From Thereva unica (Eukaryota > Arthropoda > Insecta > Diptera > Therevidae): a stretch of 64,000 nt of DNA. Numbering within the stretch: position 1 is the stretch's first letter; the number at the start of each line of letters is the position of its first letter. The position numbers and the translations under genes were made by a program. The stretch lies in NCBI GenBank assembly GCA_949987705.1, contig OX465283.1, positions 137,666,101-137,730,100 of the forward strand. Reading direction: 5' to 3'. This document shows, piece by piece, positions 1 to 12,059 of the stretch. The notes beneath the pieces were generated by a model. It saw only the letters and a list, made by a program, of their open reading frames with translations, was not told the DNA's origin and searched no databases.

Positions 1-1106
1 CTTGCGGCAAACGAATTGTGGTCGTTTTTATCGATTTCCAATACGTTTTCGATTGCATCGATTGGAACAAATTGTGGAGAGCCTTGGAAACCGAACACGT
101 TCCATTGAAAATCACCCAACTTCTCCAAGTGTCGTACGATGGCTCCACCAGTATTGTTTGTATTCGAAGTGACTTATCCGCGGAATTCCCGATTCAAAAA
201 GGGGTGCGACAACCAGACTTCCCTTCCCTTCAATGTTGTGATCGACGCGATTATGCGTGAAGCATTCGATGGACGACGTGGAGTTCGATACGAGGACAAC
301 AACTTCGTAATCGACTTGATGTTCGCCGTAGATATCACCGTCTACGCCGACACGGATTCCGAAGCAACGTGCATCTTATATGACAGTTCCTGGGTTAAAA
401 ATCAATGAAGAAAAGACTCACAACGGACTGATGGAAATCCAGTGTTCACCTCAATGAAACCCAAATCGAACAGCTGTCGATGTTCAAAAATTTTAGATTA
501 TTGTTTGAGGAAAATAAACCGGCATCGATGGCCGGCGTTCACAGCCGCGTCGGCCAGGCAACAGCAACATTCGTGTCGCTCAAGGGGAGCATATGGAAAC
601 GAACAAATATTTCCATCAAAACGAAAGTACGCTATTACCGAAAGTACGTTATTACGTAAACAAGCTTGATATCTTCTAAATGCGATGCTTGAAGCAGATT
701 CTCGGTGTATCACTGCGCGATCGCCTTCGAAACGAGACAGTAAGATAAAGATGCGATCAGCAGACACTGATCGAAGAAGAAATACAAAAACGTTGACTAC
801 GATGGTTTGGACATGTTTGCCGAAAGGATGATAACAGCTTGCCACGAAAACTTCCCTGGGAAGACCGTCCCGCAGACTGGAGATTTCAGCAATCGGCTCT
901 GAAGGAAACCTGGCTAAAGAATATCGAGGGCGACTTAAAGAATCAATGATTATCAGTTCCGAGGCTCGAGACTTCCTGAAATACCAACAAGAATGGAATC
1001 GTGAATAGAGTTCGAGATCCAGCGGCACCGACAGAAGCGTATCCGTTGCGGAGACGTCTTGCTCGGACCGGCAGTTAACGGATCAAAGAAAGAAGAACAA
1101 TGCTAC
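1..1106 (+). mobile_element. RTE-like LINE, 3' part of reverse transcriptase (copy 1)
   Basis: Remnant of a non-LTR retrotransposon running off the left edge. Translation around 18-400 gives reverse transcriptase motifs: FIDF followed by a degenerate FD.IDW, the GVRQ turn, and a decayed FA-D box (FAVDIT where FADD is expected). Several frameshifts break the frame. Around 780-860 the conserved C-terminal block with WFGH appears. The end near 1075-1106 carries a GATCAAAGAAAGAAG tail like that of the minus-strand copy at 3806-6000. It lies just downstream of the minus-strand aminopeptidase exon that ends at 1171. It is dead as a gene. Assignment to the RTE clade rests on resemblance of the linked endonuclease in sister copies to the craniofacial-development-protein-2/BovB type, from memory of the family. 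Confidence 0.75.
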
Positions 1107-1170
1107 AAAAGAAAATAAAATTCCGCTATTGCCTTTTGAGATCCATATTACTTGAAAATGGTCATCATAC

Positions 1171-2658
1171 CCTTTGAAGATAAATGTTGCTCAAACTTAT
1201 GCTTTATTTCATTAGGACTCTCGACATATCTTGATAGCGGCTCGTTTTCAAGGCCCGCCAACTTATCAAGATTCATGTATTCAGTGTAAATATGATCCTT
1301 AGATTTCAAATGGGGATAATTCTGCAAAAATATTTTTGTTTTACCAAATGATTACTTGAAATGTAAAAAAATGTACCAAATCCACGATTTTATATGAATA
1401 ATATGTACTAAGACCCTCATTCAGCCATGTCCAAGTCCACCATTTGGGTGATACCAAGCTACCAAACCATTGGTTTGCTAATCCATGTGAAATAACAAGC
1501 AGAGTTTCCAAGTTAAATAGCTTCGAATGCCTTGAAAATGGCAAAACGTATCCGTATTGGTAAACGATTAGCCCGAAATGCCCCATGGCTCGTCCAAATT
1601 GTTTCTTAACACTTAAATGGTCAACCTTCTCAACTGGATAATCAGTTCCCAAATAGTTTTTCAATACGTCCAATAAAACTGCTGATTCAAGCACAGATTC
1701 GTATCCAGCATGTTTTGAATTGTTCGGGTAGAAAACACTATGCTTAACTTGATTATGAATGTAGGTAGTACTGAAGTAGTTTGTAATTACAACGCCTAGA
1801 TTGAATGTAGATAGCGGAGGTGTTTGCTTGAATCTTGTAGTATACATTACATTTTCTTCATCGTTGTTGTTTTTGCTTCTGCTCCTTCTGCGAATTGTTA
1901 AGCTGATATTAACACAAAGCGTTGGATACAAATACTCTCCTCACGTTTCAATCACTTTTACCGGCATATTTGAAATAGCATGATAATTACTGGAATGGGT
2001 AACGCTAATATTAAATATGGCCTTAAATCCAGGTTCGTCGTAACAAGGAAACATTTTTCGTGCCATTGTAGGTTTCAGTTGACTAGCAACTACATATCTA
2101 AAAAAAAGAAAATATTTTTAATTACAGAAATCAAAACGACTAAAATTACAAAACATACATTTCTTCATCATCATCATTTCTGTATGTTGATTTATGAAAT
2201 CCAAAAATCTCTGGATTGTGATATCCAACAAAAGATATAATCAGTAAATATCTTACATCCTGTGTCAATTGAAATGCTTCAGATTTCGATGATATTATCA
2301 AAAAATCGCTAAATTCATCAAGTTCAGTTTCTACATTTAAAAATTGTTGTCCAGTTTGCATGTTTATCACAATAACATTGATATTTTGTAAATCTTTGGC
2401 ATGAAGCACAATTCTTTCTGTGTCACTAACTGCTTCAATAATAATCAATACCGAACCAGAAAATCGGCAATCTTCACTATCAAAATTGGTTTTTAGGTGT
2501 AGATCATACGAAATTGGACGAGTTTCATTTGGTAAACGCTGATTTGGTGAAACAGTTTCAAGTGAGTTGAGCAATTCAAAATCATTATCCTGACAGGTTA
2601 TTCTTACAATAAATGTATATAACAAAAATATAAATAATTCGAATGTAATAGAACTCAT
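1171..2658 (-). CDS. M1 aminopeptidase-like pseudo-peptidase, 5' exons (partial)
   Basis: Family M1 (aminopeptidase N) homologue on the minus strand. The exons I can place are 2658-2159, 2097-1945, 1887-1377 and 1321-1171. They join in frame for 438 codons with GTATGT, GTGAGG, GTACAT and GTATGA donors. The first ATG at 2658 precedes a hydrophobic signal peptide, so the product should enter the secretory pathway. The N-terminal beta domain has [15 protein letters not shown]. The catalytic domain is recognisable (NQWFG, KWW, WLNEG). However, the zinc motif HExxH reads HGLAN and the GAMEN substrate motif reads RAMGH, so the catalytic Glu, the second zinc His and the N-terminus-binding Glu are all gone. 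The third zinc ligand (Glu of NEG) remains. If exon 4 is not spliced, a stop follows at 1148. Later exons would lie beyond the RTE copy, outside the window. It could be a pseudoenzyme or a young pseudogene. Confidence 0.8.
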
Positions 2659-2689
2659 TTCATCTACTTTTCGCGCTAACGTTATCACA

Positions 2690-3013
2690 ACTGGAAAAAT
2701 ATTTACAAATTCAATGAAATGAACAAAAAAAAAATGATAATTATGGCGAATTTACGCTTAGAATTAATCTTGACCTTTTTTATCTCTTAATAGTTTTATA
2801 TCGTTCAATTTGAAATAGAATTTTTATTTTGCTGATTTTAAAGCGGAGACCAAGCTTGTTTTAAAAAGAAACAGATTTTTTTTTTTTTTTTTTTTTTGTG
2901 ATACGATGAAGCTTAGGAGTCACCCTTTGTACTACTAGTCCGTCATGTCGTTCGAGTCATGGAGCAAAGTATAGTAGTAAGCTTGATCTGAAGGATAGAA
3001 TAGAAAGGATAGG
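2690..3013. other. AT-rich spacer
   Basis: Upstream region of the pseudo-peptidase gene. It contains a long poly-T run near 2876-2897 and no coding or transposon signature that I recognise. The poly-T run next to the minus-strand LINE fragment may be the complement of an old poly-A tail, which is an inference. Confidence 0.4.
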
Positions 3014-3480
3014 TTAGGGGTCTGGGGGGTGCATGAGTAGGTGTCGATGAACCTTGCGTTTGAACTCAGAGATGTTATATGAGCTCGGAAACACCGATTG
3101 CGGAAGAGAGTTCCACAACCGAGTTGTTCTATTTATAAACGAACAGCTAAACCGTAATGTGCGTGAAGGGGAGGGCTGCAGGGTGAAGGGGTGAGCCGAG
3201 TTGGCTAGTCTTGTGTTGCGGGAAAAAAGTTGCCGTGTAGGCAGGAGGTTCTTTATTTCAGTGGAGCATTCGCTGTAATAATAGCGATAAAACTTGCTGA
3301 GTGCAGCTACGTTCCTACGGTGGCTTAAAGGGTCGGAGCAAAGAGTGCTATCACCAATGAGTTTGATGGCGCGATTTTGCACCTTATCCAGCCAAGCCAA
3401 GGTGGTTTTAGGAGCGCCCGCCCAGATATACGAGTTGTATTCAAGGTGGGGTCGAATGTAGGACTTGCTTTATCAGCTTT
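3014..3480 (-). mobile_element. CR1/jockey-type LINE, C-terminal fragment
   Basis: An open frame from 3400 down to 3014 (about 128 residues) matches the thumb and C-terminal region of arthropod non-LTR reverse transcriptases. The cues are LDKVQNRAIKLIGD, FYRYYY, LPTR, RTLRFSCSFI and TTRLWNSLPQSVFP. Upstream reading to about 3450 adds HLEYNSYIWAGAP in the same frame. Everything 5' of that is lost. Two shorter scraps of the same block occur at 14190-14330 and 18295-18450. It is a fossil with no full gene. Confidence 0.8.
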
Positions 3481-3599
3481 TTAACATTAACAATTTTCTG
3501 CAGGAATTTGTTTATTTTATGTGCAAATTAGGTAACATTATTGTGTAATTCAACATTAACGTGTGAGATCTAAAAAAATTTATTACTTAAAAACGAATT

Positions 3600-3805
3600 C
3601 GTTTCAATTTCAAATTTTCCTGCCACTGCTATGCCATCCTCTGCTCCCAAGTATTCTACACACTCAATAGACTGGGTTCTAAAAAACTTAGATGTCAACA
3701 AATCCACTGGAACCGACAATATACTCCATATAAAATATTTTCCCTCCGCATATCCCTCCGCATTTTATCCAGTCCTTTGGAAATTGGTATATGTTCAGCT
3801 CATAC
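3600..3805 (+). mobile_element. LINE reverse transcriptase fragment, cut by copy 2
   Basis: Translation from 3631 gives LKNLDVNKSTGTDNI, the opening block of a CR1/jockey-like reverse transcriptase (usual form LD..KS.GPD.I). It continues to LIPKK at 3806, where the sequence changes abruptly to the GAA-repeat tail of the opposite-strand RTE copy. The RTE copy therefore probably landed in this fragment. I could not find its continuation after 6000. Confidence 0.65.
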
Positions 3806-6000
3806 CGAAAAAGGTCTTCTTCTTCTTCTTTGATCCGTTAGCTGGCGGTCCGAGCGGGACGTCATCTATTCGGCAAACATGTTCAAACAACCGTAGTCGA
3901 CGTTTTTATATTTCTCCTTCGTTCTGTGTCTGCTCATCGCATCTTTGTCTCACTGTCTCGTTTCGAAGGCGATCGCGGTTGTGCGACACCGAGAATCTGC
4001 CTCAAGCATCGCATTTAGAAGACCGTAGCGTCTTGACGTCCGGCTTGAGCAGTGTCCACGTTTCCGATCCATAAAGGAGAATCGGAAGTATCAACGCTCG
4101 GTAAAGGCGTACTTTTGTTTTGATGAAAGTATTTGTTCGTTTCCATATGTACCATTTGAGCTAAACGACTGTTGCCAGGCTGTGAATGTCGGCCATCGAC
4201 ACCACTTTCGTTTTCTCAACCAATAATCCCGAATATTTGAATATCGGAACCTGTTTGATTTGGGTGTGGACAGGCCCTCGATCCGTCCGTTGTGAGTACT
4301 TTGGTCTTTCCCGAACTCATTTTTAAAGTATGACTGGGCGATGCGGGAAATGTCGTATTAGACGTCCGTTGCTTCGGCTTCCGTGTCGGCGAAAACAGCG
4401 CTATCGTCGGCGAACATCAATTCAGTTACGAAGTTGTTGTCGTCGTGTCGAACTCCGAGTCGTTCATCTAATGATTCACGCATAATCGCGTCGATCACAA
4501 CATTGAGGAGAAGTGGCAAAGTTACATCTTCCTGTCGGACACCCGTTAAAATCGGGAACTCCTCGGATAAGTCGCTTCGAGTACGAATGCTACTGGTTGA
4601 GCCATCGTACGACGCTTGGAGAAGTTGGATGATTTTCAATGGCACGTGTTCGGTTTTCAAGGCTCTGCACAAGCTGTTTCAATCGATTTAAACGAAAGCG
4701 GATATGAAGTCGACAAAAATGACGACAGTTCGTTTGCCGCAACGAATTTTTTCTTCCATTAGCTGACGGAAAGCGAATATTCGATCAATGCATCCTCGAT
4801 GTAGTCTAAATCCCGCTTTTCTTTCCGCGCTCGGTTGCTCTCGATGTTTCTGTAGTCTCGATTGTATGATTTTCGAAAATACCTTGACGTCAATCGCAAG
4901 GAGACTAATACCGCGATAATTCTTGCATTCCTGATTGTCGCCTTTTTTTTCAAAATTGGGACAACGATCGCTTTCTTCCACGCCGACTGGACACGATCCG
5001 AATGCCATATATGTGTTATGACGACATGTAGTCTATTCCCGGCGCTTTTCCATTTTTCAGCGATTTAAATACCGTGCTAACCTCGATAATAGTCGGTTTG
5101 GTATCGAGACACTGATTCGTCGGCTGTTCGATAATCGGTGGTTTGGGGTTGGACCTTGTAGCGGATCGTGGTTGTACAGCTGGTGGAAGAATTCTCTCCG
5201 CCGCTGCAGGCGCCTATGGGGAGAGGTCACGAAAGTTCCATCCGATTTTTTGATGTTGTTTTGCGGTCTAACCGTCAGTTTGACTGGTACAGCGTCCGGT
5301 ACTCGTGCCTCGACAATGCTCCTTCCGTGTCGGCAGCAACGTTATCCTAATACGCTTCCCGTTCTAATTTCATGGCTGCGTCCGTTTACGGATAGGTGGA
5401 AACAACTCCATTGCACACCTCACAATAGACTCCGACAAATGCATTTCTTCTATATCGTCCAGTATTGCAAGCGCCGCGAATTTGTTTGATAATGCAATTT
5501 AAAACTATCGTCCGATGGCTGGATCCCGTAGGCACGCCCAATTCTTCTTGGCTGGTCGTGGGGCTGTTTTGTTCTGTAATGTCGCTCGAACAAGATAATG
5601 GTTCGATCCGCAATCGGGCCCACGTATTACACGTACTTCTTTGAGCGTTGATTGGAATCTTGCGTGGATCAAAACGTAGTCTAACATCGCCGAGTCGTTG
5701 CCGGATAGTTGGTGTTTGAGTGTATGGCGGAAAATGCTGTTGCCAACGATCAAGTTGCTTGACGCTGCGAATGAAAGCAGGCGTAAGCTGTTGTCGTTAA
5801 TTACTCCGTGTCCGGTTTCGCTCATCGGTCCCTCAAGTCCGGTTCGATCTACACCTGAATGTTCATTGAAGTCCCCCGCGAGTGCTATTAATTCGGTTCG
5901 AGGTATCATATCCAGCGTCTGAAGAAGCTGATCGTACAATTCGTCCTTGCTCGCGTCGGTGCTGGTCTCGGTTGGCGCATAAACGGATACGATATCATTG
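3806..6000 (-). mobile_element. RTE-like LINE, endonuclease plus reverse transcriptase (copy 2)
   Basis: Minus-strand copy, the longest of three in the window. From 5998 down there is an APE-type endonuclease with VYAPTE, LAGDFNEH, GVDRTGLEG, GHGVIND and SAMLDYVLI. Then come a broken linker and reverse transcriptase pieces: 5008-4688 with KNYRGISLL and VIFVDF, and 4672-4358 with FPILTGVRQ and MFADDSAVFAD. The conserved C-terminal region is read to about 3850. The 3' end is a CTTCTTCTTCTTC tract on the plus strand, i.e. a GAA-rich tail. Frameshifts and stops separate the pieces, so it is inactive. The active-site FADD is still present here, unlike copy 1. Confidence 0.8.
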
Positions 6001-6217
6001 TTGAGAATTTTCTTTGAGTCATTGGTATCAATTTAACTTTGGTTTTTCCATAAGACTTTTTGGAGAATGTTAAAGTCTAGTTGGAAAACAATTTTTTTTA
6101 ATCGAAGTTTTATTTTGAAATACATATTTGATGTTTTTTTCTTTCGTTATGCTAACTAAAATTGTTTGCTTTGTTCTGTATGAAAAGGATTGTTAATCTA
6201 GTAAAAAAGGAAATCGG

Positions 6218-6700
6218 GCTTGTACCAGGGCGGGGTTTTTTGTTCATTTGATGAGTACTCCACCACCGGTAGTTTAGCTGTCTAGTACAATTTATATATA
6301 GCACCTTTTGGTTCTGGTAGGTAATAGGCTAATTAAATTAGGATTTTTGAATAACGATTCAGTGTTGGTTTTGTTTTATTTCAGTCAGATTGACTTTTTC
6401 AAGATGATGGGCTAAAAGACTATAAATGGCATAGCGGCGAAGATGGATCTCACTCCAGATTTTCTTTTTCAAGAACCCCCTAGCTCAAATAAGTACTCCA
6501 CATCCGCCCCATATAAGGGGCGCTCACGTGCAGGTAAGTGGTGGTGCACAGATTTAGGTGGTACCTCTGGTGTCTCACTATATCCCCATCCCCGGCGAGC
6601 CTCATGTGGATTCACAAGGTCTGGGCAAGCCAAAGTTCGCTCGTCAGGTTATCCATGAGTGGTTACCAATGGAGTTTGGTATCTAATATCACCATTACTC
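6218..6700 (+). repeat. Dispersed repeat with TACCAGGGCGGG terminus (copy 1)
   Basis: Starts with TGTACCAGGGCGGGG. About 300 bp later it has a block GCTCACGTGCAGGTAAG followed by GGTGGTGCA. The same two landmarks in the same order and spacing class occur on the minus strand at 24694-24240. The start alone recurs at 14094. No coding capacity is seen; the small open frames here do not resemble proteins. It is likely a non-autonomous transposable element of unknown class. Confidence 0.5.
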
Positions 6701-6799
6701 TGTGTGGAAAACCATACGTTTTACCTACAAGGACCAGATCAGTCAATATTATGGAAAAACTTATGTCTGAAAAAATAGTAAAAAAAATTATAAATTTAT

Positions 6800-9700
6800 T
6801 TAATTATTACATTTGGATATTTCATAACTGTCACCCAATTCAATATGACAAGCAAAATTTTTCATTTCCTTCCTGAAGATGTTCTCATAGACAATATCAT
6901 CTGGCCTCGAATATAATCCCACTTTGTCATAAATTTTTTTAAATAAATTCCTCGCAAAATACTTAAAATATTCTAAATTGGGTTCGTCCTCCCTAAAGAA
7001 ACTGTTCCTTAAGTACCGAATACCCTTCATCCAAGGCACAACATCCTCTTCATTTGCCAGATACGATATTAACTCGAACACAATCTTCGAAGAAATATAT
7101 CCTTCGTAGTTGAAGAACTCAACATCACGAATTAATCGAGCCTTGTTATACTTGTGTATCGCGGTAGGATCTTGATGTAGAGCCTTAATAAGTAATCTCC
7201 AGTTTTTTTCATCGTAATTCACTCTATAAGGTGCTACTAGTTGATTATTTAGAATTAACCAATCGGTGCTCTTCAATGTTCTATTAAAGGTCGAGGGATC
7301 GATGGTTATGTTTTCAGTGTTAGGAAACATGAAATCAGTTGTAGTGTGAAAGGAAGGGTGTTTGCTTGTTGAAAATGTTATCGGGATCCACCATTTGTTC
7401 TCTTTAGTCGAATTATATCCTTGTTGGGTTAAGGTAAATGTACCCTTTTCGTAGTCACGTGTAACATTAATCACAGGATAGCTAGGAAGGCGCGTCCACG
7501 TCTTAAAAACTTTACTAACTGCACCTTGTTCTTCAAAAAATGGCACATGGTCCTCTGTTGCTGCTTGTTGCAAGCATTCAAAAAGATCATCTTCATCTGC
7601 TACTGAATACTGACTTGAAATTGTTTATTCAAAGTGGAAACGGATTCTGAAAAATACAGATATATACTTACAATTTGTTGAGGTAGTAAACTATTCCCTT
7701 TTTGAAAGTCTCTTCAGATAGACAATTTTCTATCATGTGAAGCAAGTAAGATCCTGAATACAAAAAAAAAAAATAATTATTGTGTAAAAAGAAATCAATT
7801 AAAATCTCACCTTTATCGTATGAATGAGCAAAATTACGTCTTATACCCTCTTTGGTCTCTTCGTAATTTGTTAATGGCTCTGGGGCTTTTTCGTAACTAA
7901 AAAAATCTAATCTGCTATAGTCTGAATAGTTCCACTGTGGATGAAGCTAAAAACATTATTTTTATTACTTTCGTTATAAAGTTACTATTCTAGAGTAAAC
8001 TACTTTGTCGATAAATTTAAATCCATAAAAAGACGCAAAACCCTCATTTAACCAAAGTGAATCCCACCATTTGAGCGTTACTATATTGCCGAACCATTGA
8101 TGCGCCATTTCGTGGTAGATCGTCTTAACTTTGTGGACTATTGAATCGAAACTAGCTGGAACCTCGAACTTCCATCCTGCGTATATAGTAAGGCCAAAAT
8201 TTTCCATTGCCGATGATCGCATTATAGGTACACTGATGTGATCCATTTTTGGAAGTGGATAGTCTATTCCGAAGTATTTCTCCATTTCATGTAGGCCAAC
8301 CGATGCTGTGTACATGGTGAATATTTCCTTGTAAAAGAAATCAGGTGGGCTAAATACACGGTGGGTTGTGTTGTACAATTTTAAGGATGTGCTCTGTTGA
8401 TTTGATATGACAAACGCTACGGTATAACTGGACATCAGTGGAGTTGGTAGGAACTTAGTTGTTGTCATTCCATTTCCACTAAAAAAGAGCAAGTAAAATT
8501 TAATTATTATTGGTTGAAACTTGTGCACATTCGCAGTATCGCTCGAGAGTATTTTGAGCGATGCTTTACAATAGTGATTGAGTTATCGTGTTCACATTTC
8601 GCTCGATGTTTTCTTTTAATTCCTTTATGTTCATTGGGTAGCTATCCAACATTTTTAGCTTAAGACAGAAAAAGTAAAAGGGGTGAGATCCGCCAATCCG
8701 TGTGGCGCCATCTTGTAGAAACCATATGCGGCGGGTAAAATTGATACTCTGCTCGAAGACATGGCACAAAAATTCGTTTATAATGCTTACATGACCGGGC
8801 ACCGAACTGCAGCAGCCAACCCGTACATATGCCGTTTCTACAAATATTCAAAATTCTAAATCTATGATGGGGCACCGTATTTTTAGGCAGCTAAGCAAGA
8901 AAGATACAGAAGAAGAAACAGCTGGTCGACCCAATTGCCGCTCTTTCGTGCCAGCTTTCTAACCTGCAGAAAGGATTTGTACCGACAAGTGATGAGTTTT
9001 CCGCTACTCTAGCCAATCTGTCGGCAATTTCATTACCAATGTGACTGACTTTCGTGGCCCGGAATCCACTTCAGTGTAACATTGTTCACAATCTAGGGCA
9101 GTCTTTGATGACACCTTATGAGATTTAATGGCCAAACAGGGGAGCTATATTAATACAAGTCTGAGCACATACCTGGATGGCGAGTACCTCAGCCTGAAAA
9201 CAGTGGGAGTAGTGCCACGGATATTTTGCTGGATATATGCCCAGTCCTACCCCATTATCTGTATTGGAACCATCCGTATTGCCATTCGTCGTAAACGGTA
9301 TGTCGAAGTCAAGAATGGCAGGAATGGTATCGGACAATGATATCATTGGCTCCTTGTTTTGCTCCTTTAGCTCTTTAGTTCAGGGTGCTTCTAAATCTAG
9401 CTTTCTTCTGTTAGTAAATGGTACAATGACAGTTTTTTGTGAGTTAATATCCAAGCCGTTAATCGTTATGACGACATCGTCTGCATAGGCCTGTGTTTAA
9501 AGCCCTGCCTATTCAAGTCAGCAATAATTTTGTCGATAACGAATGACCATTGTGGACCCCCTTGTGAACAGTCTTTAGCACCCATTGCCGAAGTTGATTC
9601 GCCATTCATCTCAGCAGTTATTAATCTTCTGAAAAGCGACGTGATCCATCTCGCAGTGGGGGGCAAATGCCTTTTTGACCACGGCTTCATTGATCGCGTC

Positions 9701-12022
9701 GAATGTAACGTTGTAAAACGCATCCCCAATTTCTGCAAAGGTGCAGAGAGAGATTTCGTTTGCCCGAAGAAAGCTATCGATATCTCTCACTAGCACATGA
9801 ATGGCAGTTTTTGTAAATTTGCCTATCCGGTAGGCAAATTGCAGGCAGTGAAGTGGGTGCGCTGTAAGTCCCTCTCTAATATGCCTGTCTAAAACCTTCT
9901 ACATCGTTTTCAGGAGAAAGGAGGAGAGGCTGATAGGTCGATAGGATTTATCTTCCACGATCTTCTCCCCTATTTAGGGATATAGACAATCATGGCCTGT
10001 CTACGGTACCACGAAATATGGACCAGCGCAAAGCTACTTCGAAATAATGGCAGCAGGGAAATGAGTGTTCATTAATAGCTCCATGCTATCCCTGGTGCTC
10101 TCTGTAATGGACCCTTCAGGACAAGACAAGAGTTTGTGAAGAATCGGCGTAAGTGTTTTCCACAAAATTATTAAGCCAACTCTACACGATGTTATCAACA
10201 CCCTCCAATTTTGGAAGCGTGATGGTAGAACCCATCGTATGGCCAATGCTCGAACTACGAGTATCCAATGTCAAGCGCCCAATGTTTGTATTGCGACATT
10301 TTTGGGCTGATGTAGGTATTGAAACAATGGTTGGAAGCCAACATTCTAACGAAACATTTCCGGAATCCTACAGAGCCGGCTTTAGACATTAGCAATGGAA
10401 AATTCCGGTAGACGCATCCACTGGCCTCATTTCGGTTCCACCTAATTTTTGTCAATTAACAACGTCGGAAGAAAAAGAATTGATCAGGAATGGGTTCCCG
10501 AATATTGGTGCAAATTACAATTGCATGCAAAGTCAATCGATTCAAATACCAATCCAGACGAATTTGGCAATTATCCAGTTCAATTTCTGAATACATTGAT
10601 TTTGCCAGGACCAACGCCGCGTAGTTTACTCAGGCACGACAAGGCAACGTTCTGTCGCAATAATACTAGATGGGTTAAAGTTTCTCAATCGAATATTTCG
10701 TACGATCTTTGAATAACTTTTAGAGCAAATAAATTAATCATAATTAATTTCATGTCTTTTAATTTCTTCAATGATTCATAAATAAGCAGCAATAGAGTAA
10801 CCACGCATTTGTAGAGATGATGAACTTTGAATTTACAATTTAAAAAAAATCTTATTCCTTTGAAATAAAAAAGACTTGAGATTTTATTGTTTAACTTACT
10901 AACAATGCCAAATGCATCAGAAACGGTTATGAACTAAGTTCAAGTAGAGCTAGAGAAAGAAATCAAGGCCAGCACGCTTGACAGAGTTCACTGATCAAAA
11001 TTTAGAGGTCTTGATTGAGAAAGTTCCTAAAAAAAACTTTTTTTTTAACTAAATGCATTCAACTGGTACTAAGATTAAACTGCAAGCGAATCTGTCCGCC
11101 TTTGTAAATTGGATAAGTCTCTTTATTCTATGACTGAGTAATGAGTACGACCTACACTATTAAATGTTTTTGAGCAAGAAATACACTATGAGTTTTCGTA
11201 CACCGATCGTAGCACCAGGTGGTTTCATATTTTTTTGTCATGTATAGAATGTTTCATAATCACATTAGCTAAATATTTAAAAAAAGAACGTACAAATAGA
11301 ACAACAATTAAGTATCTTACATCTTTATTGGTCTACCATCCTCTGGCATATTTGATATTGCTGTATAGTTACTTCCATGTGTAATTGTTATTGTGAATAT
11401 GGCTTTAAAGGCAGGCTCATCGTAGCATGGAAAGGCATTTCGCGCAGATGTAGGCTGAAATTTAGTGCTGGCTACTGGACTGAAATTTAATGCATCGAAA
11501 TTGGATCAATCATTATACTACGAATACTGTTCATACATACATATTGTATCGATTAGTTTTTGTGTAGTAACCGAAGTAAAATCCATTAAATGAATCACTT
11601 AATATTCCTTTATACGATATTGTTGTTAAGTATTCTTGCCCCGATCTTAAATCCATAGGAATTGGCTCGGAGAATATCGTCAAAAAATCTGTTTCATTTT
11701 CATGATTGTATGTTACATTTTCGATTTGAAGACCCGTATTTATATTTACTAGTTCTATTCGAAAAACACTAAGTTCAAAGGCTTGCAAAACTATCCTGTC
11801 ACTATCCTTAACTATTTTTATTAAAATCGAAGTGGTTCCATTGAATTCTGCTAAACCACGATGAACATTAGTTAAAATGTGGATATCATAAAACATCGGT
11901 ACTGTATCATTTGGTAAACGATAATTTTGTGGCACTTCATTTGTTAAAAACTTATCACTAATCACATTTTTCATAAAAAGCACAAACACACAAAATTGTA
12001 AGATTAGGCATCGCAAAAGCAT
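6800..12022 (-). CDS. M1 aminopeptidase N-like zinc exopeptidase, six exons
   Basis: Predicted secreted family M1 zinc aminopeptidase that trims N-terminal residues from peptides. Exons are 12022-11541, 11479-11321, 8478-8004, 7946-7811, 7753-7672 and 7613-6800. They join without a frame break to 715 codons. ATG at 12022 starts a hydrophobic signal peptide. RLPNDT opens the N-terminal beta domain, CYDEPAFKA lies in exon 2, and exon 3 has SAMENFGL (GAMEN type) and HEMAHQWFG with WLNEG, the complete HExxH-18-E zinc site. Exons 4-6 give the C-terminal helical domain, including YRVNYDE and NWRLL. At 715 residues it is shorter than the usual 900-1000. The frame ends at KCNN-stop with AAATAAATTT just after, and no GPI-anchor signal is seen. 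Intron 2 (8479-11320) is filled with three transposon remnants. The start at 12022 was chosen because the codon further upstream is TTG. Confidence 0.85.
8560..8875 (-). mobile_element. Transposase fragment (DDE, mariner-like superfamily)
   Basis: Minus-strand translation 8802-8566 contains [10 protein letters not shown] and, after an internal deletion, [14 protein letters not shown]. This pattern (QDGA followed by a deleted catalytic block, then a helix like EELK..I) is familiar from Tc1/mariner-like DDE transposases of insects. The central PRSPDL block is missing, so the fragment is dead. It lies in intron 2 of the aminopeptidase gene in the same orientation. Confidence 0.55.
8885..10250 (-). 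mobile_element. R1/I-like LINE remnant, reverse transcriptase and RNase H
   Basis: Minus-strand pieces follow the expected order. Reverse transcriptase N-terminal blocks are at 10246-10034, FDAINEAV at about 9660, and [15 protein letters not shown] with LNRQGF at about 9500, where the usual motif is CPQGG...LNR.GF. The YADD box is lost to a frameshift at 9480. An RNase H domain follows at 9346-9125 with [12 protein letters not shown] and FQAEVLAI. Many frameshifts mean it is a fossil inside the aminopeptidase intron. Confidence 0.7.
10380..10720 (+). mobile_element. Helitron helicase remnant
   Basis: Reading in shifting frames gives [25 protein letters not shown], then [16 protein letters not shown] and NNTRW. 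These align in order with the C-terminal part of the Pif1-type helicase of insect Helitrons (NYP.EFLNSL...LP...CNGTR). At least two frameshifts break it. The opposite-strand R1-like remnant abuts it near 10380, so one probably inserted beside or into the other. Confidence 0.65.
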
Positions 12023-12059
12023 ATTTATAATTGACAAATTCTATTCGAACCGGAATAAG

